64,000 nt of DNA from Baylisascaris procyonis (GCA_037389465.1 JAZARR010000175.1:1364001-1428000), one strand, 5' to 3'; counted from the first letter of the stretch, positions 37,801 through 51,658 are shown. Numbers and translations are program-made. The notes: a model not told the origin generated them from the sequence alone.

Positions 37801-40800
37801 GGACTTTTGTGTTCGTTCTTCTTGAATGCAAAATCACCGAGTGCACGAGATAATGCGAGATTGCCATTAACACGATTGAACTCCACCCATCCGCCCGCCG
37901 CAACGATCCTCCTCGCCTCGGATTCATTCGCCGGTTTATGATCAAAACTCAACGGATCAGCCACACCGCTCACACACGCAACTGCACGCGAATCACCCAC
38001 GTTACCTGTAATTGTACTGCTTATTTCCTAGCATTCATAATCATATCGCATAAAGAGATCTCGATAAGAAAGTACATCAGATTCATAGCTTTTCTTCAGG
38101 GAATAGTCTGCAACTACAATAGGAAGATTTATACCGAGGTGCTTTATTTTACCCTTACTTATAAAGAGGTTTGCCCCTTTCAGTGATGACCGACCAACCG
38201 ATCACATAAATGTTGCAAAAAGAATGCTTAAACCCCTTCAATGTGCAATAAAGCACAACATAAAGGTACGTACAGATCATTCACGAAGTGGATAATTCAC
38301 TAACAGACAGAATAAAACATGTACTGCATCGATGGGATAGAAACGACTTGCGATGACGAGTTTTTCAGTTAAAAATTAGCGCAACCACATAACTCAAAAA
38401 CTTAATCAAAAATCTGCATAAAAGATGTTACATCTATATTGCCAATTTGAAAATTTGCAAAAAGATGTCAAGCCCATATCCCCGTTCCCTTATCAGTCTA
38501 AACCCATCAAAATTCTTAACTGTTATTTCCTTATTTCCCTTGACTCCGAAAGATAAAAATTTGGAGCTGAAATGTGCTGACATATCAACGATAGTACAAC
38601 GACCTCGAAACCTACATCCTCCATCTACTACCATATGGTGAATGCACAAAATGTTGGCAAGATGAAAGTTTCACAAGCTACACATATCCTTTCGTTAATA
38701 TAAACTTATAAAATGAAAGAAATGCAAAGCAATCTTCGAGGATGATGAGTCTGTATGCATTAAACTGCGACATCCTAATAAATCTTAAAAAAGGCCCTAT
38801 ACGCAATCTTAATATCAAATACGCAAACGAATATCACATAGCCAATAAAAATAACAATTTGTGTGCCGTCGTTTTAATGAATATTTCATGTTTCAGTGCA
38901 TAAGGTGGGATAATCCTCGAATACTCCACGAATTCCCACATCGTTTTCCTTTTCGCTAAAATCTTAATGAAGTTTTTTTTTTCTCGATAAAACGTCCGAC
39001 TTTTCACTCAATATTCTTATATGATAATCAGCTCTACATCTATTACGATGAACGTTGGCCAATAAGGATGGAGGTGGTGGAAGTTGGAGAGAGGGGAGGT
39101 GGAGGGAAGGGAATCGAAACGAGATTAGAGAAAGAGCATCACTACTTCGCTGGAAATTATGAGAAGAAGTTGACAAAAAATGAGCGAGATCGCAAAAAAA
39201 ATGAATGGAAGATTATGAATAACATCTCCAAAGATGTGCTTCCCAGTAATTTTCGAGAGATATAACGAATTCTTTTTTTTTTTTTCAATAAATTGAAAAA
39301 ATCAGCAATATAAGAAGAAATAAATCTTCGAAAACTTACAAAGGAATTTTCTCAAGTTCAAAAAAATGAGGAATATTATTGCAAAATCTGCAAAATTGCT
39401 TCCAAAATAATATTTTTAAGCGATGCCAAATGATGTGAAATTATCAAAAAGAAACTCATTAAAACTAATAAGATGAAATACCAATTTGTATGAAGGATAA
39501 TAAGAAAGAAATAAGGCATAAAATAGTAACAAAAACGCAATATAAGATATAAGTAAAAAAGAAAGAAATACATAATATAAAGAAATATATAAAGGAATAT
39601 AAAATATAAAGAAATATATGAAGGAACACAAAATATAAAAAGAAATATACAAAGGAATATAAAATATAAAGAAATATAAAAGGATATAAAAACATAAAGA
39701 AACATATAAAGGGAAGCGAAATATAAAGAAAAAGAAATACAAATTCTGAAACGAAGAAAAGCAACAATCGAAATATAAATAAAATATAAAACATACCACA
39801 GTAAATTTTTTTATTTTTTATAATGACAACAACGGCGGTAGTGCCCGACATATCTTCCCTCATCTCTTCGTCATGTTTCATCTTCTCATCGAGACTTAGG
39901 AATCCCTCTTTGATCGCTTCTTCAATTTTGCCTTCAGCTATAAAGCATCAATATTTACATCGTCGAGATAGGAATATTTGTTGCGAGTAACCGATTAAAG
40001 AATTTCCTTCCCAATCCTCTCTCCCCCCATTCCACCCCTTATTGCCTCAATTCCCTCGAAAACATATAAATTAAAACAATGCAAGCTTAGAAGGGGCAAT
40101 GAAATCTTATAAAGCGATGCGGTCAAGGCTAATGAAGAGTTATATAGCACACGCAAGAAGTGCTTATTATGTATATGTATATCAAAGAAGGCATTGTAGG
40201 TTAACGCATTCCATCTCCCCTCTTCTTTGCTATTGACAATGTGGTAGAGCCTTTCCTCATTTCGAATGCATCTCATCCTCAGGGTCAAATTTCAAATTGC
40301 ATTGAGGCTGATCAAAGAACATTTACCATTAGCAGATTTTTTTTTTTTTTGCGACATGATGTTTGAATCTCGAGATAGGACCAATATTTTTTTTTCAGTT
40401 TTTATTGCTATCCACCCCACCATCCCTAATCCCTCCCAGCCATTCCCAATTTACGATGTCCAATAGGCAAAACTTTGTAGTAGACCCAATAATGACTTTC
40501 AAATGTGAGATTTATAGCTGCTCTGTGACGTTTTTGCTCATTCGCTGACTTCCGATTCACTTTTATTATTGCTTCACATTTCATATAAACTTATAAGGTA
40601 ATGAAACGAAGAAAATAATAGATAAAAGAACTTACAGTACAGGGAATTGGTGGCGATTGTTTTGTGCAGATGTGTGCCAGCATATTGCGATACCTTTGAA
40701 CCACCATGTCCATCATAGACGGCAAAGAATGCTGCCTTATTGTCGTCGGGTACTGCCAATAAATGCGTGTGTGCATCTTCCATATCTTCAAATCTCTCAC

Positions 40801-41494
40801 TAGTTAAATCAATTTCTTTAGAGTAAACATTTCATGCATTATATTCACTATCAATATGTAAGACTTTATAATCGATTAGCATACACCAATCACAGGTCAA
40901 TAACGCAGATACAACTCTCAAATTTGAATTCACAAATCAAAAAAATCTTTAAAAGAACCCAAAAAAAGATACAAATTTCTAGAAAAATTCAGAATAGTTT
41001 CTTTCTGAGTTGTTCAATATTTCGGTTATTTGTTAAACACTGCGAATATATTATAGTGGGCATCTTCGTACCGACCAGTCTTCCCCCCCCCCCGGGGACC
41101 CCTTCCTCTCACTACTCATGCCATTTCTCTTGCATTTTGCGATTATAATCAATAGTGCTTTTAAGTTGCTTCTATAGGGTTCTAGATGCTCTAAGCACAA
41201 AGGAAAAGATAGAGGAAGATGATTTAAAAACTATCTCGCATAGCACGTTACGCACTACAGCTGTCTGCCTTATGCTATCATTTGTGACGATACGTTGTAA
41301 AACATTGATCGATGAATCACAGTGCAAAGAGTAAAGCATATTGATGCTCAAATAAATTGATAGAATTTAAATAATAATAAAGAGGACTTACTTATCCTCC
41401 ATCCTTGCATGCATGAGCTGCCGATCTTATAGAAGGAGTTGGCGCACGAGGCGGTCTCTTTCGTTGTGACGGGCTCACTCAGCGTTTGTCCCAT
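34802..41494 (-). CDS. ppm-2: PP2C-type serine/threonine phosphatase, PPM-2-like, myristoylated
   Basis: Metal-dependent (Mg/Mn) protein phosphatase. Exons on the minus strand: 41392-41494, 40636-40785, 39797-39937, 37781-38005, 37381-37526, 36076-36315, 34802-34957. All phases match; 1161 bases, 386 aa. The N-terminus MGQTLSEP fits the N-myristoylation rule (Gly2, Ser6) and matches nematode PPM-2. PP2C motifs: [14 protein letters not shown] (30-44), VYDGHGG (57-63) with metal ligands Asp59 and Gly60, [17 protein letters not shown] (132-140), [30 protein letters not shown] with Asp228, and [13 protein letters not shown] with Asp277. The catalytic domain ends at about residue 290. A low-complexity tail rich in Ala, Ser, Glu and Asp follows, longer than I expect for the C. 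elegans protein. In C. elegans PPM-2 acts at synapses on the DLK-1 MAP kinase pathway; the same role here is inferred. Exon 2 begins after a TTGAAG acceptor. Confidence 0.96.
35833..35840. promoter_or_regulatory. CRE-like palindrome TGACGTCA in last PP2C intron
   Basis: Perfect palindrome inside intron 6. Its position gives no promoter argument, so it may be chance. Confidence 0.15.
39537..39790. repeat. A-rich minisatellite (AAATATAAAGAAATATA-like) in PP2C intron 3
   Basis: Imperfect tandem units of roughly 33-35 bases built from AATATAAAGAAATATA and AAAGGA steps. They begin directly beyond the exon 3 donor. On the coding strand it is a T-rich tract that produces three overlapping long open frames (Phe/Ile/Tyr-rich) which are artefacts. 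Confidence 0.85.
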
Positions 41495-41499
41495 TCCAA

Positions 41500-41501
41500 C
41501 T
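41500..41501 (-). promoter_or_regulatory. Acceptor AG 5 bases before the PP2C start codon
   Basis: The minus strand reads ATTTTAG followed by TTGGA and the ATG. Such a tight acceptor suits spliced-leader addition or a 5' UTR intron. Confidence 0.4.
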
Positions 41502-41994
41502 AAAATTCATACCTCTAGATTTTTTTATTAGAACGATAATTGTCATCTATTAGCATCGAATATAGTCAATATAATTCATTCTTTAGTTGGAATTATCTGA
41601 AGTGAAGATGTAATCCTTTCGATTTCATTGTTATCTCTTCTCCATTTCCGTTCTTTAGAAAAGAAAAATTGATTGAAAAGAATATAAAATATTATATGAT
41701 GGAAAATATAATTATGGCTTCCAAATAGACGAAAATATGATTAAAACAAACATATATAAATGTAATTCAAATCAATACTTTGAAACGATACAATAGAAAA
41801 TAGGGTACTCCACTCAACAACGATATGAAGCAGTCATTGAAACTGATAGCGATAACATTTCTTCATTAAAAAAACATCGATAAGCACTTTATATAAGGTG
41901 TTGTCGATTTCATTTCAAAACTTCATATTATGGATAAATCATTGCCATAATTCGGTGTTTTCTATTGTAGCCCCTTGTTTTAATCTTTCATTTC

Positions 41995-41996
<2 letters not shown>

Positions 41997-42052
<56 letters not shown>
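41997..42052. repeat. (AT)n microsatellite
   Basis: Fifty-six bases of uninterrupted AT alternation about 500 bases upstream of the PP2C start. Confidence 0.95.
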
Positions 42053-42054
<2 letters not shown>

Positions 42055-43493
42055 TTGTAGGTATTTATTCCCCTTCTTTATCACTAATTAAAGGCAAGCG
42101 CATCTATGCATAATAGTAAAAAATCTGATGAATTTGCTGTCTGATATAACTTTGCTCCGCTTAATACAAGAAGAAAATTCGACTTCTTTTTTTAAAGTAA
42201 CGAACTAGTAAATTTTGTAAAATTTGATATAATTTTCCTATTTAAGACACCCGAAAGATATGTATTAAAAAAGAATAATAAATATAACGGATCATGTTTA
42301 GAAAAAGTATAAAGTAGAATGAAAAAAAAAAATGCGTAGAATAGTTCATTGCAAAATCGATATGCATAAAAATTTGAATATCGAAGCGATGCTTAAATCA
42401 CACAACAGCTGATTTCTTACATCAACTCAGCCAACTTATACCCGAATGTCCAACTTGCAAATATCCATTCAAGAACGCCTATCGATTTGCGAATATTTTT
42501 TTTCAATTATACCACTTTGAATTATTGCATTTTATATAATTTTTCAGTGAAATTTAAGAAAATTATTAAGTATTAAATCTCTCATCGCAAAATACAATCG
42601 ATTTTTTTCGAGACGTTTTGGGTAGCATGATAAAAAAAAAGAGCAGCTCATTGATGATTGAACGATCGTTAATGTGGTTTTTGAAAAAGTTCAAAGATAA
42701 ATTTATTAAAATCGCCTTAATATGCGTATTTGCCTATCAAATATGAACTGAAATTTTACGTATATTGAATTATAATTTTTCTTGATTTTCATTTAAATCT
42801 GAATTATGGCCAATGGCCAAATTAAATCGTTTTCCTAGTGGCCAAATAATAAAAACAATACAAATTTACTTTCGATAGAAGCAAAAGTATAAAAGTGAAA
42901 AAATTATAGTTGAATTTTTCCAAAAAAAAAAAAAAATTGAAATTGAAATTTTCCAAATATTTTTTTATGGGAATTGAAAATCAAATAGTGCATCGATTAA
43001 TTTGCAATATTGTAATTCATATAATCCCTATTTTACACTTAAAAATTTTTAAATATATATAATAATTGAGCGATTTCATCAACGAAAGTGCAACAGAGAA
43101 AATAAATTAGCGTATGAAAAGTTCATTAAACATTGCCATTAATTGTTTTTTTTCAATTATGATTCATCAATTCGATTGCAATGAACATTACTTTATGTAA
43201 AACTGTAAAGCACATCAAGACATAAAATAGAATTTATATTACTCCAGAAAAAAAAAACGAGAAAGCACATATTCGTGCCAAATCGCATCCTCATAGAATC
43301 GCTTATATCAGTTATGAGCGCGTCAATCAATTCCTTTTATATTCACTTAATTATGAGATGCATCACTTATAATTGCTTAATGACATTTTTGAAGATGAGT
43401 TTTCTCACACATGAGAAAAATGAAAGTCACAACTCAAGGGTAATTTCAGAATACCCATAAAACGCAAACAGGTACGTCTAAATAGATCGATAA

Positions 43494-43640
43494 ACAAACA
43501 AATAAATAAACAAATAAAAAAGTAAATAAATAAATATGTTTCTCCTGCATAATATTGCGAGTAAATAAACCAAGAAAAAAAAATTAGTAAATTCTGAAAA
43601 AAAAAAAGAATAAATAAAGAAATCAACGAACAAATTTTTT
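43494..43640. repeat. (AAAT)n/(AAAC)n simple-sequence tract
   Basis: Repeated AAATAAAC and AAATAAAT units with interruptions. It gives rise to open minus-strand frames rich in Phe and Leu that are not genes. Confidence 0.8.
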
Positions 43641-45254
43641 CTTAAAGTAAATAAATAGCTAAATAAACTATCAACAAAAGTTTTAATAAAATTAGGATTA
43701 GAAATCAAAAAATAAGAAAATAAAAAAAATAAAAAAATCAACGAAATTTCAGCGTAGTTCACCGCATATTTATGTCTAAAACATACAATTTCCGAGGTTA
43801 ACAATCAAAGATGATGATAGATTGTTTGAAAAATTGAAAATGCTTTATCATTTATTTTGACCCAAGCAAATTTAATTCTATCGTCAAAATGCTTCTCTCA
43901 TAATATTCAAGTTTGCATAGTGGAATTTTACTGCATTTGTTCATCAATATATAATCAATAACCACAATATCATAGCCCCTAAATAATATTACATTGAAAT
44001 TTTCTCATCTTTCAGCGCAAACCTTCTATTCTTCATTATTGTAATATTTCTAACCGAAAGCATGAGAAAATTCGCTCTTGAGGTGATTTTGTGGTTTTCA
44101 CCGAAAACATTTGCGATAATCTATGAAAAATTTCTCAATAAAGTGGTGAATGTTTGAAAATTAATTCACATTTTCAAAACTTCAAAAAAAGTTAAGCTTT
44201 AAAGAAGGACCTTTGAAAACTTGTGCTCTTCAGAAAGTATGATGTAAGGCCTTCTCCATTTCCCTTCCCCTCCCCTCCACTTTTCCAAAAAAGCGATCCA
44301 CAAATTTGGCTTCCGATCTGCTAAATGAGATTGTTAGCCAATTTTTTTTATTATGCCCCAATCATTTATCATTCATATGGATGCCCATCAATTTGCTCAC
44401 TAACTGAAGATCCGCAACTCCATGTTGCGATTTTTCAATTTTATTCTAGACACTTTCAGATTCTTCTTGAAAATGTTAAAATTTCAAGTTTCATTTAAGT
44501 CTTATCTAACTTATCGATGAAACCATTGCTTAAAGAATTCTTTAAAATGCACTAAAAATTACGAATCAAAAAATGTTGAGAAAAACTTTGCAAATTAAAA
44601 ATCCATCGAAAAAATTTTTTATTATATCAACCAATAAAATGAAATAATATCAATAACGCTATAATTTTTTGATTTAAAAAAAAAAAGAAAAATAATTCAA
44701 CTCAAATTAATCCTCTTTCTTCAAAAAAAAAGTGATTCATATCATTATAAATAAATGAAAAAATCCAAAGAGAAAATGCTTGAAAAAATTTTCCGGAAAT
44801 TTTCTACTAAAAAAGCGCAACAATCGTATACGAATAGTTTATTTCTGAACAATAGAAAAGCAATCGAAGAGAGTGTATATTATTCGTAAAACCATAAAGA
44901 AATCACAATGTATACGTCAATATTCGATGACAGCTCCCTCACTGATTGTTTGCTACTCTTATCTACTTTTCAAATGTTTTCGTTTGAATTTTATTGAGAA
45001 AAAAGATCTGGCAGAAAAATTGTCAACGTTGCAAGAAATTCAACGTATTATTTTACTACAACGATAATATTTAATGCAGTAAATAAAACGTTATATAAAT
45101 TTACTGAAGAAAAAAATCATATATCTATTATGTCCTCTTTATTATATGATTAAACAATCAGATAATATAGAAAATTAGCAATATTTGTCAATTCACATAT
45201 TAAAAACCAAAAATAATCTAGCAAGTTGAGAGAAATCTCAACAAGAGTTCATAC

Positions 45255-45473
45255 CAGGGAGTTGGCATGGAGTAGAAATCCAGAAGTTGAATATTTGAGG
45301 TCGAATACCAAATAATGCAAGGTATTCGGATCGTCTTCGTTCACTAGCTCTATCCATAAACAAGTCGTTGCAGCAACACATCTAGCTACACTTTGAGCTG
45401 ATGCTAGCCGATAGCCTTGAGGGTTTTTTTTTTCTGCAGATGCAGCACGAGAGCTAAACAAGAACGCAACCAC
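45255..45473 (-). CDS. Candidate exon, unrecognised
   Basis: A minus-strand frame of about 90 codons, open from about 45525, of higher GC content than its surroundings. It ends in a possible donor (TCCCTG|GTATGA, plus 45253-45254); without splicing the frame stops one codon later. Its final part (CLWIELVNEDDPNTLHYLVF, then DLKYSTSGFLLHANSL) looks like folded protein. The first part includes MVAFLFSSRAASAEKK if a GTG codon is counted, but there is no ATG. No acceptor or partner exon is clear. A TGACGTCA lies at 45526-45533, just upstream on this strand. Confidence 0.25.
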
Positions 45474-45525
45474 CCACCTGCCCCAAACATACGACCCGTC
45501 GAGATTGCAGCAGTCAGCCGATAAA

Positions 45526-45533
45526 TGACGTCA
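45526..45533. promoter_or_regulatory. CRE-like palindrome TGACGTCA
   Basis: Perfect palindrome upstream of the candidate exon at 45255-45473. It would fit a promoter element if that segment is transcribed. Confidence 0.25.
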
Positions 45534-48500
45534 TCATCCTGTGCTTACACTTTGATCATTTAGTGTCGAACTCATTGCAGTTGCGATTATATACAACGAT
45601 TTGCTTTTTAATATTCTTTGTTTTAATTTGGCGCTTCTGTCCGTCTTTGTGACGCCATCAATTCAACACACTGTACAATATCCCTCATCCTCAAATAATC
45701 CTCCATCCATTAGAATGAATCACTCGCAAGCCATTCATCCAAATTTTTAGGTAACCATTTACTTAAAAGAATTTCATTCGAGATATTTATGAGTTGTTTG
45801 AATCCTCAACGATAAAATGTATAGGATAGACGTCGATATATTGCCGTTGAATGTTTGTAATAGATTGCATAAAGCTGAGTCGAATCAATCGCATTTTCTT
45901 TGTTGAATCAAAAATATTGATAAAGTGCATCCTCTATTGCACGTTCGATCAAGCAGCTGATCATAAAGCAGCTTGATGTTGTGCTGCAATTTGTGATGAT
46001 TTGATCTCATCAACAATTACTTCCTCCTAGCAAATATATAACTTTGCGAGCAATAGACTTGATTTTCGAACGAAATAATTCGATCTACAGGTCCTATAGT
46101 TGTGACCATTAAATAATCGAAATGGCGCTTTCGATGCACTTTTCTAAGTGACGATAGACTTCCTGATATTGCATATAGTACAATGTTTATCGATGTTTTA
46201 AAATCTCTAAGCTTTTCTATCGTTGAAGATCTTTCAGCAGGCTAATTTAAAAAACCCAAATGCAGGACCAATTGCCTGGCTCAAGTTTCAAAGAAATCAG
46301 CTAAAGCTCCGATGGAGTCAATCGTTTAGCTTAGACTCCGATCGAATCGATTATTTCGTTCAGCTTTGATTAGTTCCATGCTGTCAATAAATTTGCAATC
46401 ACTTTCAACAAAGATGTTCAAATCTTCGGCAAGAGACGATCATAACAAATGCAATAAGCATAAGAGATAAAGAGAGATGCAGATAAAATGTGAAAGTAGC
46501 ATTAGCAACACAACAGAAGGATAGATTGCTGTCGAATGAAAGCCAAATGAGAAATGCAAATGTCTATAGAGAAGATTACAAAATTAAAGATAACTCTTAA
46601 GAGCACGTAATGGCATATATGAAGTCAGAGAAAGTTTAAAGTTTGCTTTCCCTATATTCGACGTTGATAGTTAAAGTTTGAAAATAAATTTAAAAAAAAT
46701 AAAAAATTTCCACAAATTTTTTCAGCTCATTTGCAAAATATTTACAATCACAATTAGGAATAATTTTATTCAGAAAAGAATTTTATTCGATGATGTTATT
46801 TGGCATGTACGGAAATTCAATTTCAATAAAAAAAAAAAAAACTGCCTCGAAAATTTCAAGTATGACTCATCAATCGAACGCACTTAACTCCAATCGAATT
46901 CAAATGAAACTCGGTTGAAACCGGATGAGTTCAATGAATTGTGCCCGGTAGAAGGTGAGTCAAGATGTCGCTTGTAAATATACTCGAGATAGGGATGGGT
47001 GATTCCGCGCTTAGATTCCTTTAAAAAAAAAAATTTTTTTTTTTTTGAACGTTAAATCAGAGTGCATTTGACCAGCCAATGCTGAAAAGCACTTTACGGA
47101 TGGAATAATGCACAGTTAATATACAAAAATAAATTTATTGAGGAGTCTGGCTTCGGAGTCACCCATCATTGAATTGGTGAGCCTCAAGTATGAGAGAGTG
47201 ATCAATTTTCACAAATTGGTTTACTTTAGATTACCAGAAACATAATGTGATGTAAATCCAATCAATATGCATCATATCTCAACATTTTTATGCAATCGAT
47301 TACAAAGAAAATGCTTAATACGAATAAAGAAAATGACAAATATTGGAAAGTATTGAAGCAAATTTGCTACCAAAGAATAAATGAATGCTACATCTATGTA
47401 CTAGAAGTAGAGATATCAAATATCGTCAAAATGGGCATTAGATTATATAGTAAATTCAACTTACTATTATAGACCATTGTGTTAATAATAATTGTAACAA
47501 TTACCACAAAAATTCAATTAAATATTAATTATAGAAAAATTGAAAAGAATTCATATATTTTAAAATATTGATAAATGCAATGAAATTTTCGGATTTCCAG
47601 TTATAGCCATAAAATAACGTGTGATTTGTTATTAAAAAAAAGCATTTCGAAAGTATCATACACTCCTTCAGAGAGAAATCGTTGTTGAGAACTATCGGAA
47701 ATTACTATAAACCTATTGATGAGTTATCCTTTCTCATAATCCTTGAAAAATAATAAGCCCCATTTCTATTGAAAAAAAATAAATAAAATAAAGTTCAAAA
47801 TTATGTAATCACTATCAACTCCTGAGCTCATTTCCGATGATATAGAATTGGTGCATACAACAATATGAAACTTACAGTGTAGACCGTTCGGGTAGTAGTA
47901 GTATGAATGTGAATGATTATGCCACCGTAGAGACATCATTCACAATTACTATACAATATTCAAATATGTACTTTAATAAAATTGTATTTTTTTTACAATA
48001 CTTCGAAAATTGCTTCGAAATTAGTTTTTATTTTCTGCAAAAATTAGAGTAATATGCAAATCTTATCGACGTTTTTTTTCTCCATCAGATGATCAAAAAA
48101 ATAATATAAGTGAATAAATAATCTAGCAATCAATGAGAAGGATAGAAGGTATATGTCTTATAAAATAGAGATCATATGCACACCTCTGATTCGATATACG
48201 TTCGTTCATTCATGGTTAACGTTTCACAGCTGTTAGATAATTCGAAAATTACATTTAAAAAAAAAGGAAATATTATAAATATTACCCTGAGATTATTAAT
48301 GTTAATATCGTTATTGTTAAAAATGTCAATCGTTATTAATTACCGTTATTACAAAAGTTATTCCACTTGCACGCCAAGAATATCTACGAAATAAGAAATA
48401 GGAGTGATAAAGCATATTAGATGGTATTGCATAATCCTTTCTCTTTATTTAAATGCTCTCATTTATGTATTTGATTACATTTATATGAATAAAGCTGTAT

Positions 48501-51442
48501 CACATTTGAAAACAGCAATCTTCCTGATCGAAACTGGTCTATTAACAAGTATTTGGAAGTGGGTCCCCGCCATGTGAAATGATGAATTATACCCCAGCGG
48601 AGACAGGGGAACTTTTTGCCCCGCGGAGGTTTCAGTTCTCAGAATTACGCGTTGGAGGCAGAAGAGTTCCAGAGAGTGGGGAGTCCCGTAGGAGTGGAAG
48701 ATCGAAAAACGCCCCGTTCTGTTCCCTATCGTTCATGATCTTATGCTGTATCGTTTTCATAGGAAGCTGCAATGGGAATAATTTTCAAAAAGTTGCAAAT
48801 CTAGGCGTATCTTTAGCAATTCGCTTAATGTAGAAACGTTGGTTGAAGCACAAGATGCATATTCTTATCAGACGCATTTGCATGCTTTGTTAAATGCAGG
48901 TGGTTGTACAGTTTTAAGTACTGCTTATAAAGAAAGGGTATTCGCTTCGTGATGATGTTATGTTGCGTTGGAATAAGGAAATGTAGTGAGGGCAACTTTT
49001 CTGGTGCAAAATTGATAGGAAATGAGATTAGCAGTAGTGTGCTTTTGATTTTTTGATCGCTGGAACCTTTGCAGTATAAAATTTGTGATTCACCTTAAGG
49101 CAAAAGTCCTTCCGAGGGGAGGGGGGGATGATGGCGGTGAACTCCGAACGCAGAGGATTTAGCCCGTAACGGATTTAGTCCCCCCCCCCCCCCCTAACTT
49201 AGCCCATGACGAAGGATTTCGCAATATGCCATAAAAGAAGCTGTAAAAGCACTAACGCATATCCCCATATGCAAACCACCACGAGCATTCAACGAAGTAG
49301 GTGAACGCCCATCGAAATTTTCAGGTTAATTTTGATGCATAACTTCCTTACTTGTATTTTTCAAAATAAGGTAAAATGTGTAATAAAAGATATAAAAGTA
49401 TCTTTACTACCGTATTACCTCGAATAAAACCCCTCAGAGTCATCACTTCCCTATGATTGAAGTGGAATTAATTGACCGATAAATTGCAACAATTTGCAAT
49501 AAATGGAAATAACGTTCTAAATGTATGAAAATATTAAGTCATATAAAGGGAAGAAAGCGCTTATTGATGCTAATTTTATTCAGCATAGATTATTTTATTC
49601 TTCAAAATTAGAGTTTATTAGACTGCATTGCTTAGAGCGGTTCTATTTGGAAGCGATACGCACAATGCTACCGTTTCATTTGCAGAATCTCAACTGATAT
49701 AACGTAGATGGGGAGAAGGGGAATGGGGAAGGATAAAGGGGAAGCGAAAGAGCGATAGGGAAGCAACGTGGAAAGGAAGAGGTTCATAACATTTGGCACA
49801 AATACATTTAAAAAAATTTTACAGTGGAATGCCGAAGTTGCAAAAAAAAACTCTTATTGAATATAACCTATTGTGAGGTCGCTTGAACAATGGACTGTTA
49901 ATTTCGATTGTGTTGTTAATGGCCACTAAATAAACCAAAAAATTAGCTCATCAGAGATTGCCTCTTTATGCGTTTTTTTTGCATTCCAACTCATTCACCA
50001 TACCACTTAGTCACATTAATATTCAAAAAATTACAATAAAATGCCTAATGTGCTTCGCTGCAAAACCGACCGGTAGCAAAAATTATTCGTAAGAAAAATT
50101 GATTTTGGTCCTTATCCGACCGGTCGCAAAAATAGCATTTGCTTAGAAAAATTCACATACAAAAATTCATTGAAAAGAAGACCGGCGTAAAAGAAATTGC
50201 GTCCGCAAATATAAACTTAAATTGAAAAAAGAAGGCAAAAAAAAATAAGAACATTGTATTGCCTAATTATATTGTATATTGCCTATATAACAAAAATATA
50301 ATATTGAATAATTTTATAAAAATCAATAAAAGTTTACTAAAAAATGACATCATGGCCACCTAATTTTGAGCAAATTTCATTACCTTGACTCGTTTGATTG
50401 ATAAGTTGAAGTTGGCTGATAAGGTGAATTAAACTATTACGCATTTTGATGTATGCAAATATAGATAAATATGCAAACATTCACCCATATGCAAATGCTT
50501 TCAATTTTTTTTTTTTTTTTTTGCAAATCCAGTACCAAGAAATTTGCATAAAATCAAAAAAAGAGAGATAAACATATGCGGATGTGTTCAATCGTGATGA
50601 AATAAAGCGGAACAGCGATACGCTAAGAAACAAATTGGCTGCAATTGTTGGATCACATATAATCGATTTGGATTCTAATAATTAAATTAATTTGTGGTAA
50701 AACAGTGATAAAGGTGATTTGATTGATAATAACAGTAGTGGCATATCTCATAATGATTCGATTAAATACTCCATATCTCTGAGTATTCTATAACTTTGTA
50801 TATTTCAAAGTATTCTATATTTTGCGTACTTCATAGTGGTAAAATTAAATATATTCAATGGAGTATTCACTTATATTATGTTGAAGTAATCCAAGAATAG
50901 TGGAATGAAAGAGATTCAAACATTGTTCACTGATTATAAAAACCTTTATAGAAAATGAAACATAATAAAATAATAAAAATGTTTTAAATGCTTAATTGAA
51001 ATGTTTTATAAAATGAAATGAGTAAAATTATTCAACACTAAATTTCACAATCATCTCGTTAACTGAACGCATTGCAACGATTCCTTTTTTTTCCATTAGA
51101 TAACAATCTAAGTTTACGCTTGAACTATAGAATTTAATAAACAATCGAATAAAAACTCATCAATTAAAATGCATCCTTTTTAATTGTCATTTCGTTTGGC
51201 AATACTACTCTAGTAGGGTTTATAAATATGAACGATACGGTAATGAAATCATTGGGTGGAAAATGATGGGGCATATATTAACCACAAAAATTACATATAT
51301 CCAGTATGAGATTGCTTTCTTTTTTTTTTCACTTTTTAGTGATAGATGTAAGTGTTAAACATTAAAAAAGTGTACATCCTAGGTAACTAGATGGTGACAA
51401 TTTGGGATATTTAAGGATTGGTTAATTAGCTTAAGTTTAAAC
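45534..51442. other. Intergenic AT-rich region
   Basis: No gene I can support. A GC-richer patch at 48579-48833 has an 84-codon plus-strand frame with one hydrophobic stretch (SFMILCCIVFIGSC) but no family or splice support. A 15-base C run lies at 49180-49194. Two related units start at 50066 and 50116. Poly-A and poly-T runs are common. Confidence 0.5.
50066..50153. repeat. Direct repeat, two units 50 bp apart
   Basis: CCGACCGGTAGCAAAAATTATTCGTAAGAAAAATT-type units begin at 50066 and 50116 and share CCGACCGGT[A/C]GCAAAAAT and [T]TAGAAAAATT. Each contains the palindrome ACCGGT. Confidence 0.6.
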
Positions 51443-51658
51443 TTAATGCTTTAAACTTAATGCTTCATACAGCTGAAGTTGTTGCTTCAGATAGCGCTCA
51501 ATGAAATTTACATATTCGGTGTTAATGTTATACTGTGGAGAAACTTTATACGCAACCATTTTTTTAAATGTTAACTCATTATCTAAAAATGGAAGAACAT
51601 AGTATGAAAAACAAGCGGTTTTTAATGCAAATTTTCCAGTGACCTTCACAGATGCTAA
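51443..51658 (-). CDS. Candidate terminal exon, unrecognised
   Basis: A minus-strand frame that runs from a TTTTTTAG acceptor (plus 51659-51660) to a TAA stop. It encodes about 71 residues with protein-like texture: SVKVTGKFALKTACFSYYVL, PFLDNELTFKKMVAYKVSP and an amphipathic C-terminal helix (NFIERYLKQQLQLYEALSLKH, shown here only as its ends NFIERY and EALSLKH). The acceptor leaves two bases, so the preceding exon should leave one. I do not recognise it. The exon-like segment at 52949-53024 on the same strand is not in phase with it. Confidence 0.3.
   Translation of the reverse strand, partial: LASVKVTGKFALKTACFSYYVLPFLDNELTFKKMVAYKVSPQYNINTEYVNFIERYLKQQLQLYEALSLKH

Larger units (their letters stand above)
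41502..45254. other. AT-rich intergenic region upstream of the PP2C gene
   Basis: Should contain the PP2C promoter. Apart from the two simple repeats I see only poly-A and poly-T runs, with no exon or RNA gene. Confidence 0.6.

Noticed and set aside
39376..39881. Three overlapping long minus-strand frames rich in Phe, Ile and Tyr (up to 138 codons)
   Set aside because: They run through the T-rich minisatellite of PP2C intron 3. Only the part within 39797-39881, in the frame of exon 3, is real coding sequence.
43405..43804. Hydrophobic minus-strand frames that mimic a membrane protein
   Set aside because: They come from (AAAT)n simple sequence and lack splice sites.
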